A stretch of DNA of 64,000 nucleotides from Myxococcales bacterium (GTDB lineage Bacteria; Myxococcota_A; Polyangia; Haliangiales; Haliangiaceae), in assembly GCA_947483555.1 (NCBI GenBank), contig CANKMW010000012.1, forward strand, positions 1 through 64,000. Direction: 5' to 3'. Below, piece by piece: positions 9,955 to 23,080 of this stretch; position 1 is the first letter of the stretch; every line of letters starts with the position of its first letter. Both the position numbers and the translations under genes were made by a program. Below the pieces are notes generated by a model. The model did not search any database, was not told where the DNA came from, and worked only from the letters and a program-made list of their open reading frames with translations.

Positions 9955-11334
9955 GTGCGCACCGCTGCCTTCCTCGCCTCCACCCTCCCGCTCGCCTCGC
10001 TCGCCTTCGCCGCGGCGCCCGCGGCCGCCGACAACCCCGCCTGCCGCCCGCCCCGGGTGATGGTGGTGCTCGACAAGTCGAGCTCGATGCAGACCGGCAC
10101 CATCGGCGGCGTCACCAAGTGGAGCATCGCGGTCAACGCGATCGGCCAGGTCATGTCCGAGCTGCAGGACAACGCCGAGGTCGGCCTGATGACGTTCCCG
10201 CGCCCCGACCGCTGCGGCCCCGGCGGGCTCGACGTGGCGCCGGCGCTCAACACGCGGACCGCGCTCCTGAGCGCGCTGGCGAGCCCGCCGCCGACCTCGG
10301 GCTACTTCACGCCGATGGCGCAGACCCTCGAGGCCGCCGCGCTCGAGCCGACCCTGGTCGGCGCCGCGGCGCCGCGCTACGCGGTCGTCATCTCCGACGG
10401 CTGGCAGTGGTGCTCGCCCTACGATCCGGCCACTCGCTACGACGGCGTCGACGCCATCGGCTCGCTCAACGCGGCCGGCGTCACCACCTTCGTGGTCGGC
10501 TTCGGCGGCGCCACCGACGCCTCGGCGCTCAACCTGATGGCGGTCGAGGCCGGCACCGCGCGCGCCGGTTGCAACCCGGCCAACGACGAGCCCTCGGATC
10601 CCAACCATTGCTACTTCCAGGCCGACAACTCGGCGGCGCTGGTCGCGGCGCTGATGCAGATCGCCGCCGACGTCTCGGTCGAGACCTGCGATGGCCTCGA
10701 CAACGACTGCGACGGGCTGGTCGACGAGGGCCTGGTCCGCGACTGCGCCTCCGCATGCGGCTCCGGCAGCGAGACCTGCGCGGCGGGCGCGTGGGGCAGC
10801 TGCGACGCCCCGGCGGTCGACGTCGAGGCCTGCAATGGCGTCGACGACGACTGCGATGGCGCGATCGACCCCGGCTGCGACTGCACGATCGGCAGCACCC
10901 GGCCGTGCGGCGAGACCAGCGACGTCGGCGCCTGCCAGCCCGGCCTCCAGACCTGCGGCGGCGATGGGACCTGGGGCAGCTGCGAGGGTTCGGTCGGCCC
11001 GATGTCCGAGATGTGCAACGGCGTCGACGACGACTGTGATGGTGACGCCGACGAGGACGAGGGCATCATCCTGCGCGGCGGAACGCCGCCGCCGCTCATG
11101 TGCCAGCCCGGCGAGGTCTGCGTCGGTGGCGCCTGCCAGCCCGAGGAGCCGGTGGTGCCGCCCAGCGACGAGGAAGACCCGAACAGCGGCACCGACGAGG
11201 GCGGCCAGCCCGGCGGCTGCGGCTGCGCCACCGACGGTGGCGGCAGCGGCGGCGCGGGTGGAGCCGCTGGCGGCCTCGCGCTCGCCTTCGCGGTGGCGGT
11301 CGGCATCCGGCGGCGGCGGCGCGCGGCGACCTGA
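9955..11334 (+). CDS. VWA and MopE-repeat surface protein, MYXO-CTERM
   Basis: A 459-residue exported protein. Sec signal peptide (about residues 1-25), then a von Willebrand A domain (about 32-235) whose metal site is DKSSSM near residue 41. After it come MopE-type putative metal-binding repeats of the form CDGLDNDCDGLVDEG, CNGVDDDCDGAIDPGCD and CNGVDDDCDGDADEDEG. The C-terminus is a Gly-rich CGCATDGGG, a hydrophobic helix and RRRRR: the MYXO-CTERM type of sorting signal expected to be processed and anchored at the surface. The GTG start at 9955 directly precedes the signal peptide. It is a single gene with its own 160-bp upstream region and converges with the next gene without any gap. Confidence 0.9.
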   Translation: MRTAAFLASTLPLASLAFAAAPAAADNPACRPPRVMVVLDKSSSMQTGTIGGVTKWSIAVNAIGQVMSELQDNAEVGLMTFPRPDRCGPGGLDVAPALNTRTALLSALASPPPTSGYFTPMAQTLEAAALEPTLVGAAAPRYAVVISDGWQWCSPYDPATRYDGVDAIGSLNAAGVTTFVVGFGGATDASALNLMAVEAGTARAGCNPANDEPSDPNHCYFQADNSAALVAALMQIAADVSVETCDGLDNDCDGLVDEGLVRDCASACGSGSETCAAGAWGSCDAPAVDVEACNGVDDDCDGAIDPGCDCTIGSTRPCGETSDVGACQPGLQTCGGDGTWGSCEGSVGPMSEMCNGVDDDCDGDADEDEGIILRGGTPPPLMCQPGEVCVGGACQPEEPVVPPSDEEDPNSGTDEGGQPGGCGCATDGGGSGGAGGAAGGLALAFAVAVGIRRRRRAAT

Positions 11335-12042
11335 TCAGGGACAGCCGACGACGGCGGTGAGCGCGCCGGCGACCACCTCGTAGCGCACGATCTCGAGGTT
11401 CGCGCGTCCCACCTCCTCGATGACGCGGCCGAGGGCGGCGACCAGATCCTCCGGCAGCGGCCAGCGCAGCTCCGCCTCCCAGCGCAGCCGCGGCTGCGCG
11501 CTCGGGGGCACCGGCACCGCGTACTGCACCACCGCGCGGCGCCCGCTGGCCCGATACACGATGCGGCCCCCGATCGGCACCACCCGATGGCCAGCCGCCT
11601 CCAGGCGCCGCACCTCGGCCACCACGGCGCGGTCGGCGGCCAGCGGCACTTCGCGTCGATCACCGTCGACGTCGAGGGTCGCCATCCAGCCGTCGGGCTC
11701 GCCCTCGATCGACGCGTGCCCGAGGGTCGCCGCCGGATCGGCGGCCATGACCTCGCGCTGGGCCCGGACCAGGCACGCCTCGTCGCCGTCGGTGACCTCG
11801 CACGGCCGCGCGTGCTGGCGCGCCAGCCCCGCACCCGGCGCGGCGCGTTGCGCGACCGCCACCCGTTGCAGGCCGTCGAGACCCGGGTCGAAGCCGCGCA
11901 GCGTGTCACCGTCGCAGGCCGGCACGACCGCGGCCAGCTCGGGCGCGCGCGCCGACGGTGGTGGTTGCGGCGGCGGCGGCGGCGAGCCCGCCCCGCACGA
12001 CGGCAGCACGATCAGGCACAGCATCCAGGCGCGACCAGGCAT
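11335..12042 (-). CDS. Putative lipoprotein of unknown function
   Basis: A 235-residue protein with a short signal peptide and lipobox (MLCLIVLPSC), a Pro-rich linker (PPPPPQPPP) and a soluble domain that has no family that I recognise. The domain alternates charged helices and strands (WMATLDVDGDRREV, RIVYRASGRRAVVQYAVPV, LRWEAELRWPLPEDLVAAL) and has three further Cys residues. The ATG at 12042 is chosen because it opens the lipoprotein signal; the frame is open for another 34 codons upstream. It converges with the VWA gene, stop codon against stop codon. Envelope location is inferred from the lipobox. Confidence 0.75.
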   Translation of the reverse strand: MPGRAWMLCLIVLPSCGAGSPPPPPQPPPSARAPELAAVVPACDGDTLRGFDPGLDGLQRVAVAQRAAPGAGLARQHARPCEVTDGDEACLVRAQREVMAADPAATLGHASIEGEPDGWMATLDVDGDRREVPLAADRAVVAEVRRLEAAGHRVVPIGGRIVYRASGRRAVVQYAVPVPPSAQPRLRWEAELRWPLPEDLVAALGRVIEEVGRANLEIVRYEVVAGALTAVVGCP

Positions 12043-12083
12043 GCCGCCGATCTTGCACTGACCGCAGCGTCCGGTCGAGCCGG

Positions 12084-12941
12084 CTACGACTGGGGCTGGC
12101 GGTCGAAGCGCTCGACGACGTCGGGGCGATGCCGGCTCAGCCACGATCGCATCCCGTCGTGGTCGGCGGCGAGCAGGCGCTGCAGCAGCGCCTCGGACAG
12201 CTCGAACGCCACCAGCGTCGCGGCGCCGTGGTGGCGTTCGTTCAACAGCACCAGCGCCTCCGCTGCCTCGGCGTCGGACAGGTTGCTCATCGCCCGCTCG
12301 GCGCCGCCGGCGCCGACCCCGGCGAGCAGCCGGGCCCGCGCCCCACCGTCGACGTACGCCATCACCTGGTCGAGGGTCGGCGCCGACATCTGGCGAGCGA
12401 TCTCCTTGAGCGGCGCGCCTGGGTGCTCGGCCAGCTCGATCAGCTCGGCCTTGCTCATGGCCGCCGCGATCTCGGGACGGCCCCGCAGCAACCGATGTCG
12501 CGCCTTGGCCGACAGCCGTGGCAACAGCGCCGCCACGTCGCCGCGCGCCGCGCTCTCGACCAGGGTCGCCGCGGCGTCGTCATCGGCGGCCGCCTCGAGC
12601 ATCCGCACTTGTTCGAACCGGGTCGCTTCCGGGAAGTAGACCGCGGCGTCGGCGCCACCGTCCTCGACGGCGCGATCGCGCATGCGATCGAACATGCTGC
12701 CCTCGGCCACGTTGACGCCGGCCTTCTCCTTGCGCTGCACCGCCGGCGCGGCGTCGCTGGCCAGCATCACGTCCATGAACGGCAGCGCACCCGGCCGGCC
12801 GGGCGCCGCCGCGCGCTGGACCGGGGCCATCCCGGCCGTGGTCCGGGCCAGGGTCGGGCCGGCGCCGGCGCGGCTGGCGCCCTCCGAGGTCGGGTGGGTG
12901 GGGGATGGGGCGGAACGCTCGTGGTCTCGTTGGTTGCTCAC
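12084..12941 (-). CDS. VQR-motif protein with helical repeats
   Basis: A 285-residue protein. The first 80 residues are Pro/Ala/Ser-rich and disordered and hold two VQR motifs ([20 protein letters not shown]). Such motifs occur in DUF4157 (eCIS core) proteins and their relatives in myxobacteria and cyanobacteria. The rest is predicted all-helical with a repeating pattern of about 30 residues ([46 protein letters not shown]), resembling HEAT- or MgtE-N-like arrays. GTG at 12941 is taken as start; upstream sequence in this frame is the antisense of the next gene. No enzymatic motif is visible. The role is unknown; a second DUF4157-type gene lies at 32453. Confidence 0.6.
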   Translation of the reverse strand: MSNQRDHERSAPSPTHPTSEGASRAGAGPTLARTTAGMAPVQRAAAPGRPGALPFMDVMLASDAAPAVQRKEKAGVNVAEGSMFDRMRDRAVEDGGADAAVYFPEATRFEQVRMLEAAADDDAAATLVESAARGDVAALLPRLSAKARHRLLRGRPEIAAAMSKAELIELAEHPGAPLKEIARQMSAPTLDQVMAYVDGGARARLLAGVGAGGAERAMSNLSDAEAAEALVLLNERHHGAATLVAFELSEALLQRLLAADHDGMRSWLSRHRPDVVERFDRQPQS

Positions 12942-13023
12942 GTCGTGCGCTATCGGCAGGTGGGTGGCGCCGGTTGCGTGGGTTGACGAAAAAAACGAGA
13001 TGGCCGGTGAAAGGTCAGTCGTG

Positions 13024-13029
13024 TTGACA
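13024..13029 (+). promoter_or_regulatory. Possible -35 element of the BKACE operon
   Basis: An exact TTGACA lies 30 bp before the ATG at 13059, but the matching -10 position (GACCGT after 17 bp) is poor. The 117-bp divergent spacer also has an A7 run at 12989-12995, unusual for this GC content. Weak evidence. Confidence 0.2.
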
Positions 13030-13058
13030 GGTTGGGCACGCGGGGCGACCGTGCCGTC

Positions 13059-14767
<1,709 letters not shown>

Positions 14768-14776
14768 CCACCTCGG

Positions 14777-16078
14777 TCAGGGACACCGCAGGCGGCAGCG
14801 GAGGTCGGCGTAGGAACCCGACGGCAGCCGCGCGTCGCCGAGCTCGACCTGGATGCTGATGCCCTGGGCGGGACACTGGACCCGGTCCTCCAGCGCGCGC
14901 AGGCATGGCGGCCGCGCGCCCGGCTCGCCGCACCACGGTAGCGGCGTCGACTGCGAGCCGACCATCAGGCGACTCACGCAGTCGGCCTGGATGCCGGGCA
15001 CCAGCGGCTCGACATCGACGGCCGGGTCGAAGCAGGGATTGCCGACCGGCGTACCCAAGCTGGCGAGCTGGACCAGGGCGTCCGTCCAGTTCTCGCCGCA
15101 GGCGTCGACGGCGGTGAAGCGATCGGGCAGCTCGCCGTCGAGGGTGGCGAGCCGCGGCGCCGGTCCGACGGACAGGGCGCCGGTGCAGGTCGGCGCGAGC
15201 GCCGGGCCGGCGACCACCACGGCGTCGGCGTCGCCGCCGACGACGGCGACGACGAGCCGCTTCGGCTCGGCGGGGCGTAGCCAGTCGAGGGTCGCGCCCA
15301 GGCTGGCCAGACCGGCGTCGTCGCGGCCGACACAGGCGCTGTGGATGCCGGGCGTCGCCGGATCGGTCGGCTCGCAGGCGGTTCCGCGCGCGAAGCAGGC
15401 AAAGTCGACCGCGGCCTCGACCTCGGCCGGGGTCGCGCCGCCGATCCCGGCCAGGGCCGATCGGTCGATCAGCGAACAGTCGTCGCCGTCGGTGATGATC
15501 ACGATCAGGAGCTGGGCGCCGATGCGGCGGAAGCCGTCGTTGCCCGCCGCGCTACCGTCGACGGCGCCCACGATCGCCGCGAGGGGCTGGCTGACCGGAC
15601 AGGTCGCCAGCGGGACGTCGAACAGACACGCGAACCCGGCCGCGACGTCACCGGGAAAGTTCTGTTCCCGGGTTCCATCAGCGCGGCCGCGCGCGCGCAG
15701 AAAGCTGCCGTCGAGACCGCAGCGCGCGCCGCCCTGGAAGCGGCCACCATCGCCGGCGCCGCAGCCCGGCACGCCGTCGCCGCCCAGGTCGGTCGTCACC
15801 ACGGCGACATGCAGGTCGGGGAGTCCGCCCTCGATCTGCTGCAGCACGTTCGCGAGCTCCGGCGCGTTGGCGGCGAGGGTCGCGGCCTGATCGGCCATCG
15901 ACGGCGTCCGATCGACCACGAACAGCAGATCGATCAGGCGCTGCTGGTAGAGCGGGACGAGGCGCTGTTCCTCCCGGCCACAGACGAAGTCGTCCGGACC
16001 GGCAGGCTCGGTGCAGGCCGCGGCCAGGGCGGCCAGCGCGGCCAGGGCGGCGATGGCGACGATCCTCGTCAGCCGCAC
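14777..16078 (-). CDS. VWA-like lipoprotein, paralogue A
   Basis: A 433-residue lipoprotein. Signal peptide (AALAALAALAAAC lipobox), then a von Willebrand A-like domain beginning LLFVVDRTPSMADQ, whose metal site DxTxS is a slight variant of DxSxS. Conserved blocks shared with the next gene: CPVSQPL, DGSAAGNDGFRRIGAQL, DGDDCSL, VDFACFARG. Many Cys suggest disulphides outside the cytoplasm. The C-terminal 110 residues are Cys-rich (ALEDRVQCPAQG). GTG at 16078 is the start that opens the signal peptide; it overlaps the end of the upstream paralogue by 10 bp, so the two form an operon. Binding partner unknown. Confidence 0.85.
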   Translation of the reverse strand: MRLTRIVAIAALAALAALAAACTEPAGPDDFVCGREEQRLVPLYQQRLIDLLFVVDRTPSMADQAATLAANAPELANVLQQIEGGLPDLHVAVVTTDLGGDGVPGCGAGDGGRFQGGARCGLDGSFLRARGRADGTREQNFPGDVAAGFACLFDVPLATCPVSQPLAAIVGAVDGSAAGNDGFRRIGAQLLIVIITDGDDCSLIDRSALAGIGGATPAEVEAAVDFACFARGTACEPTDPATPGIHSACVGRDDAGLASLGATLDWLRPAEPKRLVVAVVGGDADAVVVAGPALAPTCTGALSVGPAPRLATLDGELPDRFTAVDACGENWTDALVQLASLGTPVGNPCFDPAVDVEPLVPGIQADCVSRLMVGSQSTPLPWCGEPGARPPCLRALEDRVQCPAQGISIQVELGDARLPSGSYADLRCRLRCP

Positions 16079-17304
16079 GGCACCTCGCAGCTGACCTCGA
16101 CCACACCGCGAGGGACCACGCCGGTGTTGTCGACGCCGACGCCGAAGGGACAACCGAAATCGAGGTCGATGAGTCGGTAGCACAGCGCGCCGGAGGTGGC
16201 GTCGCTGCAGGCCGGGACGTCGGGATCCAGGATCTGGTCGCCGTCACGCCAGACTCCGACGCAGGTCTCGAGCAGGATGTTCGCCGATAGACAGGGGATG
16301 CCGAGGTCGGACTTGAACGGCTGGATCGTGCCCTCGACCAGTTCTTGTTCCGGCATCACGCAGCCGTCGACGATGGCCCGGCGGGCGGTACCGTCGCCGA
16401 GCGCCGACAGACGCGGCGCCGGACCGCGCACCGGACCACCCGACGGCGAGCACACCGGGCCCAGGCGCGACCCGGCGAGCACGGCCACATCGGCCGACGC
16501 CGCGGTGGCGCCGATCACGGTCCACGACGCGCCGAGGTCGTCGAGGCGTGCCGCCAGCGCGACCGGATCGGCGAGACCGCGGTCGGCGCGCGGGACACAG
16601 TCGCGGTGCACGCCGGCCGACAGATTGGCGGGCGAGCAGGTCGCGCCGCGCGCGAAGCAGGCGAAGTCGACCGCGCCCTCGACGTCGTTGCCGGCGGCGA
16701 CCGCGAGCGCGTCCGGATCGGTGAGCGAACAATCGTCGCCATCGGTGAGGACGAGCACCGCCAGCAGCGCGCCAGTGCGGCGGAAGCCGAGGTTGCCGGC
16801 GACCGAGCCGTCGAGCGCCCGCACCGCCGCCGTCAGCGGCTGGCTGACCGGGCAGGTCGTCGCCGGCGCCGCGATCAGGCACGCCAGGACCTCGCCGCGG
16901 TCGGCCGTGAAGTTGCGATCGCGGGCGTCGCCGTCGGCGACGTCGCGCAGGTAGGCCCCGTCGAGGCCGCAGCGCGCCGCGCCCTGGAAGTCGGCGCCGT
17001 CGCCGGTGTCGTCACAGCCGGGCACACCCCCGGCCCCGAGATCGCTGGTCACCACCGCGAGGTGCACGTCGGCGGTGCCGATGCCGTTGTTGTCGAGCGC
17101 GAAGTCGAGGTCATCGACGAACCTCGCCAGCTCGGCGGCCTGGTCGGCCATCGACGTGGTGGCATCGACCACGAGCAGCACGTCGATCAGGGTCGACGGC
17201 CCCACGGTCTCGGCGCGTGCCTCGGTGCACACCCGCGGCGCATACTCGTCGTCCGTGGCGCAGGCTCCAAGCAGGCCGATGGCGACGAGGCTTCGCAGGT
17301 ACAT
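16069..17304 (-). CDS. VWA-like lipoprotein, paralogue B
   Basis: A 411-residue lipoprotein homologous to the gene that follows it. ATG at 17304 opens a short signal peptide with lipobox LLGAC. The VWA-like domain starts VLLVVDATTSMADQ and shares CPVSQPL, DGSVAGNLGFRRTGALL, DGDDCSLTD and VDFACFARG with paralogue A. The C-terminal part (CVGVWRDGDQILDPD, then RLIDLDFGCPFG) corresponds to paralogue A's tail. The pair arose by tandem duplication. It is divergently oriented from an ECF sigma factor gene across 159 bp. The 5' spacer contains an 8-bp inverted repeat GCAAGACG/CGTCTTGC (17318-17325 and 17365-17372) that could be a regulatory site. Confidence 0.87.
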   Translation of the reverse strand: MYLRSLVAIGLLGACATDDEYAPRVCTEARAETVGPSTLIDVLLVVDATTSMADQAAELARFVDDLDFALDNNGIGTADVHLAVVTSDLGAGGVPGCDDTGDGADFQGAARCGLDGAYLRDVADGDARDRNFTADRGEVLACLIAAPATTCPVSQPLTAAVRALDGSVAGNLGFRRTGALLAVLVLTDGDDCSLTDPDALAVAAGNDVEGAVDFACFARGATCSPANLSAGVHRDCVPRADRGLADPVALAARLDDLGASWTVIGATAASADVAVLAGSRLGPVCSPSGGPVRGPAPRLSALGDGTARRAIVDGCVMPEQELVEGTIQPFKSDLGIPCLSANILLETCVGVWRDGDQILDPDVPACSDATSGALCYRLIDLDFGCPFGVGVDNTGVVPRGVVEVSCEVPCG

Positions 17305-17424
17305 GAGAGACCAACACGCAAGACGGAGGCCACAGCCGCCCCTCGCGATTCCGGGGGCTTGCCACGTCTTGCCTGCCAACCCGGTTGGCCGCCCGGGCGC
17401 CGGACGACAACCGTCGATGGGGTT

Positions 17425-17453
17425 GGAACCTTTTGTCCGCGCGCGGGTGTAAC
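17425..17453 (+). promoter_or_regulatory. ECF-type promoter of the sigma operon
   Basis: GGAACC (-35) and TGTAAC (-10) separated by 17 bp, about 11 bp before the sigma gene start. GGAAC plus a GTnnA-like -10 is the classic ECF promoter pattern, so the sigma factor probably transcribes its own operon. Found by eye; no other clear copy was noticed in the window. Confidence 0.55.
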
Positions 17454-17463
17454 GCAGGCAGTG

Positions 17464-18057
17464 ATGGTCGCCCGAGCCCCCTCCGCCGCGCGCGAGCTCG
17501 ATGATCTCGCGCTGCTGCGCGCGCAGCGCGGCGATCATGCGGCGTTCCGCCAGCTGGTCGAGCGCTACGAGCGGCCGGTGTGGGAGCTGGTGTGGCGCCT
17601 GGTGGCGCCGGCCGGTCTCGCCGCGCGCGCCGAGGACCTGACCCAGGAGGTGTTCCTGCGTGTCTACCGCTCGCTGCACGGCTTCGATCCGGCCGGGCCG
17701 GCGCGCCTGTCGACGTGGATCTTCACCATCGCCACCCGGCTGGCGCTCAACGAGCTGCGCGCCGGTCGCACCGCGCGAGCGGTCGACCTCGACGCGGCGC
17801 TCGAGGCGCTGGCCGCGCCGGTCGCGGCCGCGCCGGGTCGCGAGCTCGCCCGTCGCCAGCTCGGCGAGCAGCTCGCCGCCGCGGTCGGCGCCCTGCCCGC
17901 GCCGGCCCGCGCCGTGCTGGTGCTGAGCGACGTCTTCGAGCTGTCGCACGACGAGATCGCGGGCGCGCTCGAGCTCGAGCTCGGCACCGTGAAGTCGCGG
18001 CTGTCGCGGGCCCGCGCCGCGGTGCGCGCCCAGCTGACGCGAGGAGACCTGTCATGA
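17464..18057 (+). CDS. ECF-family RNA polymerase sigma factor
   Basis: A 197-residue sigma70-family factor of ECF size. Region 2 covers about residues 15-90 (FRQLVERYERPVWELVWRLV, then AEDLTQEVFLRVYRSLHGFD and LSTWIFTIATRLALNELR). Region 4 covers about 130-190 (LPAPARAVLVLSDVFELSHDEIAGALELELGTVKSRLSRAR). The long Ala/Arg linker between them is normal. GTG at 17461 or ATG at 17464 can serve as start. The stop overlaps the next ATG (ATGA), coupling it to its putative anti-sigma factor. A matching ECF promoter just upstream suggests autoregulation. Confidence 0.93.
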   Translation: MVARAPSAARELDDLALLRAQRGDHAAFRQLVERYERPVWELVWRLVAPAGLAARAEDLTQEVFLRVYRSLHGFDPAGPARLSTWIFTIATRLALNELRAGRTARAVDLDAALEALAAPVAAAPGRELARRQLGEQLAAAVGALPAPARAVLVLSDVFELSHDEIAGALELELGTVKSRLSRARAAVRAQLTRGDLS

Positions 18058-19772
18058 CCGAACGCGATCGCGACGGCGGCGACGACGGCGACGCGCCGCT
18101 GGATCTGTCGGCGTGGGCGGCGCCGCCACCGCCGCGCCGGCTCACCGCACGGGTGATGGACGCGGTGCGCGCCGGCGGCGACGACACCAGCGAGGTCACG
18201 ATCGACGACACCCGCGCCCGCCGCCCGATCGCGCGCCCGCGCTGGCCCGGTCTCGCCGCCGGCTTCGCCGCCGCGATCGCCGCCGCCGCCCTGACCTGGG
18301 CGCTGTGGCCGCGATCGCTGGCACGACCGCCGGCCAGCGGCCACGTGGTCGCCGCGGCGCCGTCGAAGCTGGCGCTCGGCGGCGGCACCGTCGCCCTGCT
18401 CGGCGCCGGTGCCGAGCTGACCTGGCAGCTCGACGATGGCGGCCTCGCCGTCGACCAGGCCAGCGGCATCATCACGTACCAGCACCCGGGGCCGGCCGGC
18501 CTCGTCATCACCACGCCGCTCGCCACCGTCCACACGGCGGGCGCCTCGCTCCAGGTAGAGGTCCCCATGAACAAGCAGCTCGTCGCCGGTGTCGTCGGTG
18601 CTGGTCTGGCCGCGGCGATCGTGATCGCCGTCTACGAGGGTCGCGCCGAGGTGCGGCAGCCGTCGGCGGCGCCCCGGGTCGTCGAGGGTGGCGGTCAGGT
18701 CGCGATCGCGCCGCCGACCGCGCCACGCCCGACGTTCACGCCGGTGGCGCGGGCGGTGAAGGACCGCGCCCAGCGCGACGCCCTCGCCGCCGCCATCGCC
18801 GGCGCCCGGGCGGCGCGCACCGCGCCCGGCGCCACCACCGCCAGCGCGGCCGGAGTCGGCCCCGGCGGCGCCGCCCTGACCACCGGCCCCGGCGGCACCG
18901 CGACCACGGTCGACCTCACGCCCGGCGAGCTGTCGAAGGACGAGATCCGCGACGGCGTGCGCGAGGTCATCCCGATGCTGACCGACTGTTACGAGCTGAT
19001 GCTGGACAAGCACCCGGCGATGGCCGGCCAGGTGGTCGCCAAGCTGGTCCTCGACCACGAGCCCGACCTCGGAACCATCGTCACCATGGAAGACGACTCC
19101 GCGGTCGCGATGACCGGCGCGGCGCGCGGCGCCGACGACCACGCGCTGCGCGCCGACCTGAACGACTTCCGTCAGTGTCTGACCGCGACCCTCGAGTCGG
19201 TGGCGTTGCCGCCGCTCGGCGACAAGGACGGTGGCCGCATCGAGGTCACCTATCCGTTCGTGTTCGCGGTCAACGAGGACGACGAGGACGACGAGGACGA
19301 CGAGGACGCCGGCGATTCGCCGCCGCCGCGGCCCAGCCAGCGCCAGACTCCACCGGATCCGACCGCCGCCACCCCCGAGGAGCAGCTCACCGAGGCCGAG
19401 AACGCGGCCAAGTCGTCGCAGTGGGCCAGCGCGCTCAAGCGCAGCGAGACGGTGCTGCGCCGCTCCGACAGCAGCCCGCAGGTGGCGAGTCGCGCCGCCA
19501 TGGTGGCGACGCTGGCGGCGTGCCACCTCAAGTCGCGGCGCAAAGCGCAGCAGTACTACGCGAGGGTGACCCCGGGGGCGAAGAAGCTGGTCGAGCAGGG
19601 CTGCCTGAGGAACGGCATCGAGGTGCGCGGCGACGACGCGTCGGACGACGACCCCACATCCGACATCATGGACCCGTTCCGCTCGCGCACCGGCAGCGGG
19701 GCCGCGCCCACGCCCGCGCCACCGCCGAAGCGCGCCGACGACGGCGTCGACATCAAGGATCCGTTTCGCTGA
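18054..19772 (+). CDS. FecR-like anti-sigma factor with AgmX/PglI-type domain
   Basis: A 572-residue protein, probably the membrane anti-sigma factor for the upstream ECF sigma. The cytoplasmic N-terminus (1-60) holds an anti-sigma-like start (LDLSAWAAPPPPRRLTARVMDAV). A membrane helix spans about 63-85. A FecR-like beta domain follows (about 100-220; ITTPLATVHTAGASLQVEV, VAVYEGRAEV), oddly interrupted by a second hydrophobic stretch (about 175-193). Residues about 300-405 (LSKDEIRDGVREVIPMLTDCYE to RIEVTYPFVF) match the AgmX/PglI C-terminal domain of myxobacteria. An acidic linker (DEDDEDDEDD) and a TPR-like helical segment (about 440-520) complete it. Short repeats ending in DPFR occur twice near the C-terminus. 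Confidence 0.8.
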   Translation: MTERDRDGGDDGDAPLDLSAWAAPPPPRRLTARVMDAVRAGGDDTSEVTIDDTRARRPIARPRWPGLAAGFAAAIAAAALTWALWPRSLARPPASGHVVAAAPSKLALGGGTVALLGAGAELTWQLDDGGLAVDQASGIITYQHPGPAGLVITTPLATVHTAGASLQVEVPMNKQLVAGVVGAGLAAAIVIAVYEGRAEVRQPSAAPRVVEGGGQVAIAPPTAPRPTFTPVARAVKDRAQRDALAAAIAGARAARTAPGATTASAAGVGPGGAALTTGPGGTATTVDLTPGELSKDEIRDGVREVIPMLTDCYELMLDKHPAMAGQVVAKLVLDHEPDLGTIVTMEDDSAVAMTGAARGADDHALRADLNDFRQCLTATLESVALPPLGDKDGGRIEVTYPFVFAVNEDDEDDEDDEDAGDSPPPRPSQRQTPPDPTAATPEEQLTEAENAAKSSQWASALKRSETVLRRSDSSPQVASRAAMVATLAACHLKSRRKAQQYYARVTPGAKKLVEQGCLRNGIEVRGDDASDDDPTSDIMDPFRSRTGSGAAPTPAPPPKRADDGVDIKDPFR

Positions 19773-19792
19773 CGCCGGCGCCGGGGCCGGCG
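19773..19792. terminator. Hairpin between convergent genes
   Basis: The 21-bp gap between the anti-sigma gene and pmbA is almost entirely a hairpin: CGCCGGC and GCCGGCG with a 6-nt loop. It could end transcription from both sides. No U-tract is present. Confidence 0.4.
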
Positions 19793-19793
19793 C

Positions 19794-21227
<1,434 letters not shown>

Positions 21228-21241
21228 GTGGCTGCTGCTTC

Positions 21242-22696
<1,455 letters not shown>

Positions 22697-22704
22697 CGCG
22701 GCGC

Positions 22705-22733
22705 ACTATACGCGGGATCGGCGCCGCGTCACC
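22705..22733 (-). promoter_or_regulatory. Candidate promoter of tldD-pmbA
   Basis: The minus strand has GGTGAC (-35), a 17-bp spacer and TATAGT (-10, 5 of 6 to consensus). The -10 ends 8 bp before the tldD ATG, which would place the transcription start at or next to the start codon (leaderless). Confidence 0.45.
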
Positions 22734-22852
22734 GGCGCGGAACAGAGACACCTGAGGCGCGCCAACCACGAAAATCTGACCCGGCCCGGCGGCGGCGGAG
22801 TGCGAGGTCAGTGAGTTGCGCGCCGGCACGAAGGTTGAAATGGAGCTACCCC

Positions 22853-23020
22853 ATGCCCGCTTCGCTGTCGTCCCCCTCCGGCCCCGTGGTCACGGCGGAT
22901 TCAACCTATCACCACGTCCGAGGCCTGGTGTCATGGGTCTTCGCCTGCGACGGCACCACCCGAGTCCTCGCCGGCGCCGTGGTCGAGCGCTCGTTCCGGC
23001 GCGCCCGTCGCGCCGACTGA
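22853..23020 (+). CDS. Small 55-residue hypothetical protein
   Basis: An ORF MPASLSSPSGPVVTADSTYH... of 55 residues with a good Shine-Dalgarno (GGAG, 7 bp before the ATG) in a 528-bp gap between tldD and the BMC-protein gene. The body has one weakly hydrophobic stretch (VRGLVSWVFACDG) and ends very basic (ERSFRRARRAD). No family is recognised. It is divergent from tldD and followed by an imperfect stem (GTGGCGGG/CCCGCCAC) and a palindrome at 23081. It could be a real small protein or a chance frame; the rest of this gap shows no other gene. Confidence 0.4.
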   Translation: MPASLSSPSGPVVTADSTYHHVRGLVSWVFACDGTTRVLAGAVVERSFRRARRAD

Positions 23021-23080
23021 GCTCGGTGGGCCTCGCACGATCGTGGCGGGAGCGCAGGTGGGGTGTCCCCCGCCACCAGT

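Noticed and set aside
13024..13052. TTGACA considered a firm promoter
   Set aside because: No acceptable -10 at 16-18 bp; kept as a low-confidence site only.
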